A DNA stretch of 64,000 bases from Mycolicibacterium mengxianglii (GCF_015710575.1 NZ_CP065373.1:4588001-4652000); one strand, 5' to 3'. Counted from the first letter of the stretch, positions 28,607 to 38,097 are shown. Program-made: numbers and translations. The notes: generated by a model from the letters alone, not told the origin.

Positions 28607-29416
28607 TCAGTGGGCCGCGGTGGCCAGTTCCGGTTCGAGTACGGCGTCGACGAGTTTGCGGGTGATGTCGCTGCCCGGGTTGGTCAGCAGTTGATCCACC
28701 GGGGCCGTCTCGACGAGCTTCCCTTGGTCGAGGACGCCGGCGTGTTCACACATGTGCTCGACGAGGGCGAGATTGTGCGTGATCAGCAGCATCGTCAGAT
28801 TGCGTTCGCGTTGCAGGTCTTTCAGCAAGTTGAGGATCTGCGCCTGCACCGACACATCCAGCGCCGCCGTCGGCTCGTCGAGGACGATGAAGTCCGGATC
28901 GGTGATCAGTGCGCGGGCGATGCCGAGGCGCTGGCGCTGTCCGCCGGAGAATTCGTGGATGTAGCGCTCGTAGTGCGACGGCAGCATTCCCACCCGGTCC
29001 AGCAGTTCCAACGTCTTGGCGCGGGCTTCGGCAGCGGATGCGGTCCGAAAAAGCTTGAGCGGATACGAGATCTGCGCGCCGACGCTGCGCCGCGGGTTGA
29101 ATGCCGAACCCGAGTCCTGGAACACCATCTGGATCTGCTTGCGGTAGCGGCGCATGCTCAGATCGCTCAGGCCCACCAGTTCGTTGCCGTCAAAGGCCAC
29201 CGAACCGGCTGTCGGCTTCTCCAGGCCCATCACCATCCGGCCGGTGGTGGTCTTGCCGGAACCGGACTCACCGATCAAACCGAACGTCTGACCGCGGGTG
29301 ATGCTGAAGCTCACCGCGTCCACAGCGACGAATTCAGCGCGCTTTCCGTCCTCACCGCGCACGGAGAACACCTTCTTCAAGTCCTTGACGCGGACCAAAC
29401 GATTATCAAGCGACAT
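28607..29416 (-). CDS. ABC importer ATPase, DppF/OppF type
   Basis: This is the second ATPase of a peptide/nickel-class importer, a 269-residue cytosolic protein. It shows Walker A GESGSGKTTTGRMV, the Q-loop region MVFQDSGSAFNPRRS, signature FSGGQRQRLGIARAL and Walker B FIVLDEPTAALD. Its ATG at 29416 overlaps the upstream ATPase gene by 11 bp. Open frame further upstream lies within that gene and is disregarded. Confidence 0.92.
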   Translation of the reverse strand: MSLDNRLVRVKDLKKVFSVRGEDGKRAEFVAVDAVSFSITRGQTFGLIGESGSGKTTTGRMVMGLEKPTAGSVAFDGNELVGLSDLSMRRYRKQIQMVFQDSGSAFNPRRSVGAQISYPLKLFRTASAAEARAKTLELLDRVGMLPSHYERYIHEFSGGQRQRLGIARALITDPDFIVLDEPTAALDVSVQAQILNLLKDLQRERNLTMLLITHNLALVEHMCEHAGVLDQGKLVETAPVDQLLTNPGSDITRKLVDAVLEPELATAAH

Positions 29417-30299
29417 GCTGCTCTTCCTTTGCAGAGTTGAGGTCGGTGTCGCCGTGGAATTCGAACAGGCGCCGGTCTGCGCGCGGCACCGAACGCGTGG
29501 CATCGTCGAGGTGCAACCGCGGCACCGCCCGCATCAACCCCTGGGTGTAGGGGTGTTCGGGCTTGGTCAATACCTGGTCGACGGTGCCGGATTCGAGCAC
29601 GTCGCCGCGACGCATCACGGTGACATCGGTGCAGACGTGGGCGACGACGCCGAAGTCGTGTGTCACCAACAGGATCGAGGTGCCGAGTTCGCGGTTGATG
29701 TCGAGCAGCAGATCCAGGATCTGTTTCTGGACGGTGGCGTCCAGCGCGGTGGTCGGCTCGTCGGCCAGCAGCAGCTCCGGCCGGCAGGACAACGCGATCG
29801 CGATGACCACCCGTTGCCGCTGACCGCCGGACAGCTCGTGCGGGTAGGCCCTCATCCGACGCTTCGGATCCGGTAGTGCCACCAGGTCCAGTGCTTCGAG
29901 CGCCTTGGCGCGGGCCGTTGCCCTGTCCACACCTTGGTGGAGTCGGATCACTTCCATGAGTTGCGCGCCGACGGTGAACGACGGATCCAGCGCTGACAGC
30001 GCGTTCTGGGAGACCAGTCCGATGTGCGGTCCGCGGATGGCACGCAGCTGCTTGTCGGTTTTGTCCAGCAGATTCTCTCCACGGAAAAGGATCTCCCCGC
30101 TGGTGATCCGCGCCCGGCTGGTGCCCAGTAGCCGCAGCACCGCCAGGGAGGTCACCGACTTGCCCGATCCCGACTCCCCCACCAGCCCGAGGATGCCGCC
30201 GTCGCGGACGGTGATGTTCGCGTTCTTCACCGCATGCACCACACCGCCGTCGGTGTGGAAGTCCACCGAGAGGTTCCTGACTTCGAGGATGTTGTTCAT
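29406..30299 (-). CDS. ABC importer ATPase, DppD/OppD type
   Basis: The 297-residue ATPase has Walker A GESGSGKSVTSLAVL, Q-loop LVSQNALSALDPS, signature LSGGQRQRVVIAIAL and Walker B LLLADEPTTALD, followed by the HPYTQGLMRAVPRL segment typical of OppD/DppD C-termini. The four cysteines of the [4Fe-4S] C-terminal motif found in some OppD proteins are absent. The ATG overlaps the permease stop. Confidence 0.92.
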   Translation of the reverse strand: MNNILEVRNLSVDFHTDGGVVHAVKNANITVRDGGILGLVGESGSGKSVTSLAVLRLLGTSRARITSGEILFRGENLLDKTDKQLRAIRGPHIGLVSQNALSALDPSFTVGAQLMEVIRLHQGVDRATARAKALEALDLVALPDPKRRMRAYPHELSGGQRQRVVIAIALSCRPELLLADEPTTALDATVQKQILDLLLDINRELGTSILLVTHDFGVVAHVCTDVTVMRRGDVLESGTVDQVLTKPEHPYTQGLMRAVPRLHLDDATRSVPRADRRLFEFHGDTDLNSAKEEQHVA

Positions 30300-31237
30300 C
30301 AGTTGGTCTGCTTTCTCGGGTCAAGTGCGTCCCGGACCCCGTCGCCGATCAGGTTGAACGCCAGCGAGACCACCAGGATCAGCAATCCCGGAATGGTCGC
30401 CACGTGGTAAATGCCTTCGAGCAGAACATTTTTGCCGTCTGCGGTCATGATGCCCCAGTCCGGGGTGGGTGGGATGACGCCGACCCCGAGGAAGCTCAGC
30501 CCGGATGCGACCACGATCATCAGGCCGCACAGGGTGGTGGCGTAGACCAGCAGCTGCACCACGACATTGGGCATCAACTCGCGGAACATCAGCAGCAGCG
30601 GATTGGCGCCGTACGCGCGGGCCGCCTCCACGTAATCTCGGGACGACTCACCGACGGTCGCGGTGTAGGCGACGCGGGCCATGTACGGGATCAGGGTGAT
30701 CCCGATCGCCAGCATCACATTGCCCAGGCCCGCACCCAGCACCGCGGACAGCGCGATGGCGAGCAGTACCAACGGGAACGCGAACAACACGTCGAGGACC
30801 CGCATCAGGGTCTCGCCCGCGCGGCTGCGCTGAAATCCGGCGAACAAGCCGATCATCAGGGCGAGCGGGAAGACCACCAGGACCGGAATCACCGCCACCA
30901 TCAACGAGTTACGCCCGCCGTAGAGCAGTCGGGTCCAGATATCGCGGCCCTGCCCGTCGAGACCGAGGAGGTGCCCCTCGGTGCCGACACCGGCAAGCCG
31001 GTCCACCGGGTCGCCGGCCACCGGACTGTAGGGCGTCAGCAGCGGGGCGAAGATCGCCGCCAGTGCCACCAGCACCAGCACGATCAGCGACACCACAGCC
31101 CACTTGTCGCGACTGAAGGCGCGGACGGCCAAGCGCCACGGCGGTTTCGGTGCTTCGGTTCCTGCCGGGGCGCCGGCCGACGGTCCAGGCGGACTTGTCA
31201 GCGAGCGGTCCACGCCCGCTTCCACTGTGGCACTCAT
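30299..31237 (-). CDS. ABC importer permease, DppC type
   Basis: The 312-residue inner-membrane protein has a long cytosolic N-terminal tail, an N-terminal membrane segment and five further segments. The coupling-helix motif EAARAYGANPLLLMFRELMPN (EAA loop) near residue 210 docks on the ATPases. It overlaps the DppB-type gene and the following ATPase gene by a few bases. The family includes nickel, dipeptide and glutathione importers, so the substrate is open. Confidence 0.9.
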   Translation of the reverse strand: MSATVEAGVDRSLTSPPGPSAGAPAGTEAPKPPWRLAVRAFSRDKWAVVSLIVLVLVALAAIFAPLLTPYSPVAGDPVDRLAGVGTEGHLLGLDGQGRDIWTRLLYGGRNSLMVAVIPVLVVFPLALMIGLFAGFQRSRAGETLMRVLDVLFAFPLVLLAIALSAVLGAGLGNVMLAIGITLIPYMARVAYTATVGESSRDYVEAARAYGANPLLLMFRELMPNVVVQLLVYATTLCGLMIVVASGLSFLGVGVIPPTPDWGIMTADGKNVLLEGIYHVATIPGLLILVVSLAFNLIGDGVRDALDPRKQTN

Positions 31238-32193
31238 GAGCGGGCGGCCCTTCTCGTCCTTGGATCCAGAAGGCCGACCGCGGTGTCGGCGATGAGGTTG
31301 ATGATCACGAAGGCCAGCGCGATGAACAGCACGCCGGCCTGCACCACCGGGATGTCACGTTGGGTGATGGAGGTGTAGAGCTGCTGACCCAGACCCGGCC
31401 AGCCGAAGACCACCTCCACGAACACCACGCCACCGAGCAGGTACCCGACCTGCAGGCCGATCACGTTGACGATCGGGGGCAGTGCATTACGCAACCCGTG
31501 CCGCCACAGCACTGACGTGGTGGACAGGCCGGAGGCGCGCAGGGTGCGGATGTAGTCCTGCTGCAGGATGTCGACCATCACGCTGCGGGTCATCCGGGCG
31601 ATCACCGCCAGGGGAACCAGGGCCGCGGCGATGGCAGGCAGGATGAGGTGCGCCAGCAGGTCGCCCAGGCCGCCCGGGAAGCGGGGGTTGTACATGCCCG
31701 CGGTCGGCAGCCAACCCAGGGTCACCGCGAAGACGCCGATCAGCAGCAGGCCGAACCAGTACACCGGAACGCTCGCACCGGCCAGCGAGATCACCATGGA
31801 GGCGCGGTCGAAGATGCCGTACTGCTTGTGCGCGGCGATCACACCGAGGGGCACGGCGACCACCACACACAGCACCAGGGCGGCCCCGGTGAGGATCAGG
31901 GTGTTCGCGAATCGCGGCACCATGATGTCGGTGACGGGAGCGCTGACGGTCAGGGACCGGCCCAGATCACCTTGTAGGAGGCCACCGAGGTAGGAGAAGA
32001 ACTGCACAGGCAGCGCGCGATCCAGGCCGAGTTCGGTACGCAACGCAGCGACGGTCTCCGCCGTGGCACCGGTCCCGAGGATGGTGACGGCCGGATCGCC
32101 GGGCACCATCTGCAGCAGCAGGAACACCACCAGGCTCACCCCGAACAGCACCAGAACCGTGGAGAGCAACCGACTTCCGATGATGCGTGTCAT
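31234..32193 (-). CDS. ABC importer permease, DppB type
   Basis: The protein (319 residues) starts MTRIIGSRLLSTVLVLFGVSL and has six membrane segments. The periplasmic-side region VPGDPAVTILG and the EAA-type loop DYIRTLRASGLSTTSVLWRH identify a DppB/OppB permease. ATG 32193 overlaps the binding-protein stop by four bases (ATGA); the open frame beyond it runs into the binding-protein gene and is not used. Confidence 0.9.
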   Translation of the reverse strand: MTRIIGSRLLSTVLVLFGVSLVVFLLLQMVPGDPAVTILGTGATAETVAALRTELGLDRALPVQFFSYLGGLLQGDLGRSLTVSAPVTDIMVPRFANTLILTGAALVLCVVVAVPLGVIAAHKQYGIFDRASMVISLAGASVPVYWFGLLLIGVFAVTLGWLPTAGMYNPRFPGGLGDLLAHLILPAIAAALVPLAVIARMTRSVMVDILQQDYIRTLRASGLSTTSVLWRHGLRNALPPIVNVIGLQVGYLLGGVVFVEVVFGWPGLGQQLYTSITQRDIPVVQAGVLFIALAFVIINLIADTAVGLLDPRTRRAARS

Positions 32194-33794
32194 TGTTCGA
32201 GCCTCACTTGGGTCAGGTCGTACCACTCCTCGCTTGCCGAGACGAACCCGGAAACGTAGGGAGCCAGCATGTAGGGCGCCTTGTCGTTGACGATGGGAAC
32301 GAGCGCAGCGTCGTCGCTGACGATGTTGTTGGCCTCCTGCCACCACTTGTCGGCTTCCGCGGGATCCAGCGCGGTGATCGCGTTGTGCATCGCCTTGTCC
32401 AGTTCGGGGTTGGAGTAGTGGCCGACGTTCGGTCCGTTGGGGGCCTGCAGTTCCGAGGACGTCACGATGTAGAGCCAGTACGGACTGGTCATTCCCCAGG
32501 ACATCTGAGCCATCCCGACGCCGTCCTGCGTACCGCGCGCCCACACTCCCAGGTACGAAATCCATTCCTGGGTCTCGATGTTGACGTCGATTCCGACTTC
32601 GGCGAGGTTCTGCTGGAGGAACTCCGCCATCTGCGCCGGCATGATCTGGCCGGAGCCGTCTGTGGAGGTGATCAGCGTGGTCTTGAACCCGTTCTGCAGG
32701 CCGACGGAGGCCAGCAGTTGCCGGGCCTTGTCCAGATTGCGTTCGTAGGCGTCCCTGCGTTCGACGTAACCGCCGGCCGATATCGCCTGGACGCCGTACG
32801 CCGGAGTCACCGATCCGCGCAGCAGATCTCGCGCCATACCCTCGCGGTCGACGGCGAGATTGATGGCCTTGCGCACCTCGGGGATCGAGGTGTACTGGTC
32901 CTTCATGTTGAACGACAGGTACCAGGTGTGCGGCGGAATCCCTTCGGAGAGTTGATACCCCTCGCTGACCAGGTTGTCGATGCTGTCGGGATTCGGCACG
33001 GCGATCATGTCGACGTCCCCGGAACGCAGCGCGGCGGTACGCGCGGACGGATCGGGCAGCGGACGGAATACCACGCCGTCGATATACGGCACCTTGCCCC
33101 AGTAGTCGTCGTTGCGCACCAGGTCGATGCGCTCGCCGCGGATACGCTCTTTGAACTTGAACGGCCCGGTGCCCGCCGGGTGGTCGGCGACGTCGTCACC
33201 GTATTTGGCCAAGGCGGTCGGACTCATGATGGCGGCCGAGCCGTTGCCGCCCTGGGTGAGCATCCGCAGGAACTCTGAGAAGGGTTGCTTCAGATGGACA
33301 TTGAGGGTGTATTCGTCGACGGTCTTGACCGAGTCGACGAACTTCCACACGAAACCCGTCTGTCCGGCTGCCCTGGCCGAGTACATCGGGGACTGCTTGT
33401 CCCACATCCGCCGGATGTTGTACTCGACGGCCTGCGCGTTGAGCGGGGTCCCGTCATGGAATTTCACGCCCTGGCGGATGTGGAACGTGTAGTCGAGGCC
33501 GTCTTTGGAGATGTCCCAGGACTCGGCCAGGCCCGGCTTCAGCGGCGGGATGGTCGCTTTGTCCGACGGGATGGTCAGGTCCTGGTCCACCAACGGTTCG
33601 AAGATCTGCCGGTTGATCCGCCACGAGACCCAGCCGCCGGCGACCTGCGGGTCGAGGATGTCGGCTTCTGATTCGATGGCGATCACGAAGGTGTTGCCGG
33701 TCTGCACCGGGCCGCGCGAGCAGCCGGTCATCGCGGCGATGCCCAACAATGTCAGGACGCCGGCAACGGCGAACCGCTTCAGGCCGCGCCACAT
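32190..33794 (-). CDS. Family-5 solute-binding lipoprotein of ABC importer
   Basis: The 534-residue extracytoplasmic protein captures the substrate. It begins with a signal peptide ending in the lipobox AAMTGC near residue 25, then shows the family-5 signature near PLVDQDLTIPS, LAESWDISKDGLDYTFHIRQGVKFHDGTP, TGPFKF and a C-terminal lobe. Family-5 proteins bind peptides, glutathione, amides or nickel complexes. It is the first gene of the transport-amidase-urease run and is preceded by a 239-bp gap with inverted repeats, so a promoter is expected there. Nickel for the urease is the main alternative cargo. Confidence 0.9.
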   Translation of the reverse strand: MWRGLKRFAVAGVLTLLGIAAMTGCSRGPVQTGNTFVIAIESEADILDPQVAGGWVSWRINRQIFEPLVDQDLTIPSDKATIPPLKPGLAESWDISKDGLDYTFHIRQGVKFHDGTPLNAQAVEYNIRRMWDKQSPMYSARAAGQTGFVWKFVDSVKTVDEYTLNVHLKQPFSEFLRMLTQGGNGSAAIMSPTALAKYGDDVADHPAGTGPFKFKERIRGERIDLVRNDDYWGKVPYIDGVVFRPLPDPSARTAALRSGDVDMIAVPNPDSIDNLVSEGYQLSEGIPPHTWYLSFNMKDQYTSIPEVRKAINLAVDREGMARDLLRGSVTPAYGVQAISAGGYVERRDAYERNLDKARQLLASVGLQNGFKTTLITSTDGSGQIMPAQMAEFLQQNLAEVGIDVNIETQEWISYLGVWARGTQDGVGMAQMSWGMTSPYWLYIVTSSELQAPNGPNVGHYSNPELDKAMHNAITALDPAEADKWWQEANNIVSDDAALVPIVNDKAPYMLAPYVSGFVSASEEWYDLTQVRLEQ

Positions 33795-33969
33795 GTTTTT
33801 TCAGGTACCTGTGTCATCGGTGCTCCGGGTGGTGAGGAGGTGGCCGTCGCCTCATGGTGTGTACTGCACCCCGGCGGGCAGTGACATCAGGCGACATTGA
33901 TCTCCACGGTAGGCGCGTCACCGCAACGGTGGTATCCGTCATCCGACGTATCTTGTTGTCTCCCAGTTT

Positions 33970-33990
33970 GTTTCGCATTCATTGCGAAAC
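33970..33990. promoter_or_regulatory. Perfect inverted repeat, candidate operator
   Basis: GTTTCGCA and TGCGAAAC are exact reverse complements separated by five bases. There is no T tract, so an operator for a dimeric regulator is more likely than a terminator. It lies 176 bp upstream of the binding-protein start and 44 bp beyond the luxR stop. Confidence 0.5.
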
Positions 33991-34016
33991 CCGGGTGACG
34001 GCAGGTTGCCACCCGG
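33991..34016. terminator. Hairpin after luxR, possible terminator
   Basis: CCGGGTG (33991-33997) and CACCCGG (34010-34016) form a 7-bp stem with a 12-base loop directly behind the luxR stop. It lacks a T run, so function is uncertain. Confidence 0.3.
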
Positions 34017-34033
34017 AGGCTGTGCGTCCCGGG

Positions 34034-34801
34034 TCAGCCGACGGCTGCGCTGCTCGGTCGCGGTAGGGAGGCCGGCACCGACACCACGGCCCGCTGCGGC
34101 TCGACGAGATCGAGTTCGGTCGCGTGTACCGCGGCCGCCACCCGGTTGGCCACGCCGAGTTTGCGCAACACCCGTTCGACGTGGGTGCTGACCGTCCGCG
34201 GCGACAGGAACAGCCGGTCACTGATCTCGGAGTTCGACAGTCCGCCCCGCAGCAGCGCGAGGATCTCCTGCTCCCGGGGAGTCAGCCGGGTGCGCGCGTT
34301 GGCCCGCAACCGCGTGACATATTTGGTGAACAACGGCCGGGCGGTCTCGACCATGCACCGGCTGCGCGCGGAGAACTCGGGGCGCTCCATATTGGCCTGG
34401 CACATCCCCACGACATCGCCGGCCCCGTTGTGGAGCACCATGAGGAAGCCGTTGGTGAACCCTTCCGGACGCAGCACTTCGGCACCGCTGTAGGAGTCGG
34501 GGAACTCCGGTACGTCCGCCCAGTCGGTGATGCGGTTGTGGTCGGAGAACTGCTTCTGGAACTCCGGCATGGACTGGATATCCGAGCTCAGATGCCGGGC
34601 CACCGAGTCGGAGTAGCCAACGGAGCTGACGAGGCTGAAGCCCTTGCTCTGCGGTGCCTTGTAGGCGAGCAGGAAGGTATCGCAACCCGTCTCGACCCTG
34701 ATGAAGTCGACGGCGCCGCGGATACGCACCTCGGTGTCCGGAGAGACCATGGCGCGGGCGATCGTGGTGAAGTCCGGAGTTTCGATACCCGCACGACTCA
34801 T
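34034..34801 (-). CDS. LuxR-family transcriptional regulator
   Basis: The protein (255 residues from ATG 34801; an in-frame ATG at 34870 would add 23) has a C-terminal LuxR helix-turn-helix, LTPREQEILALLRGGLSNSEI followed by FLSPRTVSTHVERVLRKLG. An N-terminal domain of about 160 residues of unknown ligand precedes it, resembling autoinducer-binding or GAF-like folds (FIRVETGCDTFLLAYK). There is no receiver aspartate pocket, so it is not a response regulator. It lies between the amidohydrolase genes and the importer genes and is the only regulator in this locus, making it the likely controller. Confidence 0.82.
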   Translation of the reverse strand: MSRAGIETPDFTTIARAMVSPDTEVRIRGAVDFIRVETGCDTFLLAYKAPQSKGFSLVSSVGYSDSVARHLSSDIQSMPEFQKQFSDHNRITDWADVPEFPDSYSGAEVLRPEGFTNGFLMVLHNGAGDVVGMCQANMERPEFSARSRCMVETARPLFTKYVTRLRANARTRLTPREQEILALLRGGLSNSEISDRLFLSPRTVSTHVERVLRKLGVANRVAAAVHATELDLVEPQRAVVSVPASLPRPSSAAVG

Positions 34802-34897
34802 CTCGTCGTTCTCCGTCCGAATGACATCTGGTGGGCTGTCTTCGTCCAGTCGACTACGCGCGAACGTCAACGAGGTTCAGTCCCTGTTTCGGCGCCG

Positions 34898-35680
34898 TTA
34901 AGACCGTCGTGAGATGGACCACAGTCGTCCGGTGATGACCTGACTGTCAATTCCCGGGGTGCTGCCGGGGGGCCCCAGCAGCGCCCACACCACGGTGCTT
35001 CGGGTGTGGCCCGCCGGACGGCTCAGGGCGACGAAGGTGTCGGCGCCGTGCCGGAGCACCGCCAGATTGGGCGTCGGCGCGTCGACGTCGGCGTCGCCCG
35101 CCCCGAGTGCGTCCGCGACGGCGCAGGCCACCCGTTGTGGTGTCACCAGCCAGCCGCCCGACACCACTGTGGACCCGGCCGCCAGGGCCACCAGATCATC
35201 GGGGACGCAGGTCTGGGCCATGGGCAGGGGCGCGGGTCGGTCCATCGTCACGTTGACGAACAGCAACGAACTCCATTGCGCCAAGGGCAGTGTGATGGTT
35301 CGGCGGCCATCGCCGACGAATTCGGCCCGGGCTCGCCCACCCGGGTCCGTGGCACTGTCGAGCACGTCGCCGTCCGCACTGAACGCGCAGGCCCGGTGCG
35401 GGCACGCGACGTTCTGCGTGCTGCCACAGTGCACCGGAATCGACATGCAGCCGCCGAACGGCCTGGCGTTGATCGCGGCCACCAGGCCGTCGGCGGTACG
35501 CCGGACGTGCGCGGCGTGGTAACCGATCGTGGCCGGCAGCACCGCCCCCACCTCGGTCAACTGCTCAGCAAGTCCGACACACACCCAGGTGTCGGTCCAG
35601 TCGGTTGGATCAGCGCTGGAGTGCCGGCCGGCCGACGCGGGCTGCAGCATCAGATTGCGCGGTGCCCCGGCGCCCTTCAT
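34898..35680 (-). CDS. Rieske-like domain protein lacking canonical cluster ligands
   Basis: The protein (260 residues) resembles the N-terminal Rieske domain of ring-hydroxylating oxygenase alpha subunits: DWTDTWVCVGLAEQLTEVG, VRRTADGLVAAIN, then CPHRACAFSADGDVLD. The usual N-x-C-x-H pair is replaced by N71-A-R-P-F, and the C-P-x-H pair reads C93-P-H-R. A canonical [2Fe-2S] centre is therefore unlikely, though Cys78, His84, Cys85, Cys93, His95 and Cys98 could bind another metal. The C-terminal half is unassigned and shorter than a full oxygenase. ATG 35680 overlaps the dmfA2 stop by four bases, so it is a co-translated partner of the amidohydrolase. Function unknown. Confidence 0.65.
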   Translation of the reverse strand: MKGAGAPRNLMLQPASAGRHSSADPTDWTDTWVCVGLAEQLTEVGAVLPATIGYHAAHVRRTADGLVAAINARPFGGCMSIPVHCGSTQNVACPHRACAFSADGDVLDSATDPGGRARAEFVGDGRRTITLPLAQWSSLLFVNVTMDRPAPLPMAQTCVPDDLVALAAGSTVVSGGWLVTPQRVACAVADALGAGDADVDAPTPNLAVLRHGADTFVALSRPAGHTRSTVVWALLGPPGSTPGIDSQVITGRLWSISRRS

Positions 35681-38097
35681 CAGTATGGGAGTTCTTCGGG
35701 CAGGTGGAAGTTCAGCGCGGGTGTGGAGGCGAACCGGCCCCGCGGGTGTATCTGCGACGGGTCGGGCTCGGGCAGCGGGCCGTCGACCATGAAGCGGTTG
35801 AGCACGTTGGCCGTGAGCTTCGAGATGTTGTTGTCGTAGTTGTTGTGCGACAGGCTGCCGCAGTAGGAGATCGAGCTGAACGACCACACCCCTCCTCCGT
35901 TGGGGGTTTCGTGAAACGCCATGTCGGCGCGGATTCGCGGGTTCTGGGTGCCGGTGTGCCCGGGTGCGTTGGTGAGGATCAACTCCGTCACCGTCAGGTA
36001 GGCGTCGGTATGCAGACCCGCCGATGTCGCGACCAGCAAGGTGTGCGGTGGTGATCCCAAAGTGGTGTCGACGGTGTCCAGTTCGGCGCCGGCCGCGCCG
36101 CCGCCCACCAACCCGAAATCGCCGAGACGCTCGTCATAGGAGATGCCCTCGAACGCCCACGCCACCCGCGGGTCTTCACTTTCCGGTGTCCGCTTGAAGT
36201 AGGTCGAGATGTCGAATCCCTGTGCCACCATCGATGTTCCGCTGACCGCGGCCATATCGCGGCCGAGGAATCGCCACATGCCGCCGAGCTTGCCGTCGCT
36301 CTGGTGGTAGTACTCACCGGGCTGCGCCTGCCAGGGCCGGATCCCGGACTCGCAGCGCCGCAGTTCGGTGACCTCGCCTCGGCCATAGGCCGGATGGAAG
36401 GTGTGCCGCCAGTAGAAACCGTCACCGCCCATGTACATCAGGCGTCCGCCGCGCTCCTTGTAAGCCTGGATCACGTCGAGGTAGTGGCCGTCCTTGTGCT
36501 CCGGGTGGGAGCCGGTGATCAGCACGTTGTAGCCCTCGACCCGCTCGAGGCCGTCATAGCTGATGTCCTCGTCGGTGATGACGTCGAACTCGTAACCGAG
36601 CTCGGTGAGCCAGTCGATCAGGTGCAGGTCGGCGTTGAACTGCCATGGCGACTGGGTGAGCCACGAATCGTATTTGGGCCGGACGTTGAGGATCGGGCGC
36701 AGTCGCGACGAGATGTGCACCCCGGATCCGTCGGCATGGGTGTCGTAGAGCGAATACCCGTACTCCCGGTGCACGGACAGAAAGATGTTCTGGGGCGCCA
36801 TGATCGGTGTCCGGTACAGCAGCGCCTCCACACTGCCGAAGTTGCTGGCCTGGTGTTCGTTGGCATACGCCATGTAGTCGATGGTCGACATGATGACGGC
36901 GATCTTGGCCTGCGGCTCACCCAGCGGGGTGCGCACCATGAACGGGATGTAGTCCTCATCGCCGTCGGCCGTGGTGAGTTTGACGGCGTATACCGCGCTG
37001 GGCAGGTCGCTGGGCACCGTCAGGGTGAAGTCCACGTCCCAGCGGGCGTCGTCGACATCGTCGTCGTGGAAGTGGATCGCGCCGTACTCACGGTGGTCGA
37101 CATTCCAGGACACCTGGGCACCGCTCCAGTTGTGACCCGTCATGCCACGTGCCGGCATGCCGACGAGTTCCCCGTCGAGGCGGTAGGGGCCGCAGTCGAC
37201 GATCGTCCGGGTGGGGATCTCCAGCCCGAAATCCCAGGCGGCGACCATGGGTGCGCCGAGATCAGGAGACGGTCCGACGCCGCGCCGCTCATCCATCCCC
37301 GGTGCGGCCCCGAGTTTCATGGTTTCGATCTCGAGCCTGGTGAGCACCCGGCGACTCAGCCGCACTGCGTCGATCTTGCCGTTGTAGTGGTCGGTCATCA
37401 CCCAGCCGTGGGGCTGCAGCGAGGCGGCGTCGGGTTCGGTGCCTGCCGGGCGAGCGGCGAAGGTGAACGGCACCGCGGTGTGCACGACCCGATCGACGAA
37501 CTCGGCCTCGACGGGCTCCGGTGCCGGATCGAGCGCGTACCGGATCTGCGGTTCGTGGTGGAGCACCGCATGGCCGGTGGCGGCGTCGTAGGTGGCGGCC
37601 AGGAAATGCCAGGCCCGGTCCCGTACCGGCTGCGCCGCCGTCAGGGTCTGATCGTTGATCCGCAGGCACACCCGGCCCTGCAGATCGAGAAACAGCCCGT
37701 ATCCGGTTCCATCGGACCACTTTCCGGCGATCATCTGCTCACCGGGTGACCAGTACCCGTCGACCTTGGTGGGCATGGTGGGCCAGATCCAGCACTGCAA
37801 GGTGAAACTGTCCACCCGCAGCGGTTGGCGGTCGAGCACCAGGCCGTAGGAGCCGGCGTGGATCGTCTGGGTGCGGGCGGGGTAGCTGCCGTTGGCCGGC
37901 GAGTCGATGCGCTCTTCCTTGAACCCCGGTCCACTCGGGTGGGTGTCGCCGTGGATCAACTTGACCAGTTCGGCGCGGTAGGAGTCCGGTCCGTCGCAGT
38001 GGACGAAGAAGTCGACGTCCTGGCCCTGCTCGACCGACCACTTGCTGGCGTATCCGGTGAGTCTCAGCAGGTCCGGGTACATGTCAGTCTCAGTCAC
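35680..38097 (-). CDS. dmfA2: N,N-dimethylformamidase-like large subunit
   Basis: Dimethylformamidase hydrolyses N,N-dimethylformamide to dimethylamine and formate in an alpha-beta complex with a mononuclear iron site of two tyrosines and a glutamate. This 805-residue protein is slightly longer than the known large subunit (about 760). It has an N-terminal beta-rich region, a LamG-like domain (about 110-270: FTLQCWIWPT, WHFLAATYDAATG) and a C-terminal glutamine-amidotransferase-like domain (from about 400: YNVLITGSHPEHKDGHYLDV, GGRLMYMGGDGFYW). GTG 38097 is chosen because it overlaps the dmfA1 stop by four bases. The true substrate may be another N-substituted amide. Confidence 0.85.
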   Translation of the reverse strand: MTETDMYPDLLRLTGYASKWSVEQGQDVDFFVHCDGPDSYRAELVKLIHGDTHPSGPGFKEERIDSPANGSYPARTQTIHAGSYGLVLDRQPLRVDSFTLQCWIWPTMPTKVDGYWSPGEQMIAGKWSDGTGYGLFLDLQGRVCLRINDQTLTAAQPVRDRAWHFLAATYDAATGHAVLHHEPQIRYALDPAPEPVEAEFVDRVVHTAVPFTFAARPAGTEPDAASLQPHGWVMTDHYNGKIDAVRLSRRVLTRLEIETMKLGAAPGMDERRGVGPSPDLGAPMVAAWDFGLEIPTRTIVDCGPYRLDGELVGMPARGMTGHNWSGAQVSWNVDHREYGAIHFHDDDVDDARWDVDFTLTVPSDLPSAVYAVKLTTADGDEDYIPFMVRTPLGEPQAKIAVIMSTIDYMAYANEHQASNFGSVEALLYRTPIMAPQNIFLSVHREYGYSLYDTHADGSGVHISSRLRPILNVRPKYDSWLTQSPWQFNADLHLIDWLTELGYEFDVITDEDISYDGLERVEGYNVLITGSHPEHKDGHYLDVIQAYKERGGRLMYMGGDGFYWRHTFHPAYGRGEVTELRRCESGIRPWQAQPGEYYHQSDGKLGGMWRFLGRDMAAVSGTSMVAQGFDISTYFKRTPESEDPRVAWAFEGISYDERLGDFGLVGGGAAGAELDTVDTTLGSPPHTLLVATSAGLHTDAYLTVTELILTNAPGHTGTQNPRIRADMAFHETPNGGGVWSFSSISYCGSLSHNNYDNNISKLTANVLNRFMVDGPLPEPDPSQIHPRGRFASTPALNFHLPEELPY

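Noticed and set aside
30404..31378. Plus-strand frame across the permease genes
   Set aside because: Repetitive His/Gln/Asp composition and overlap with clear membrane-protein genes mark it as a shadow.
36304..37749. Long plus-strand frame inside dmfA2
   Set aside because: It is antisense to a well-supported gene and has no start context or motif.
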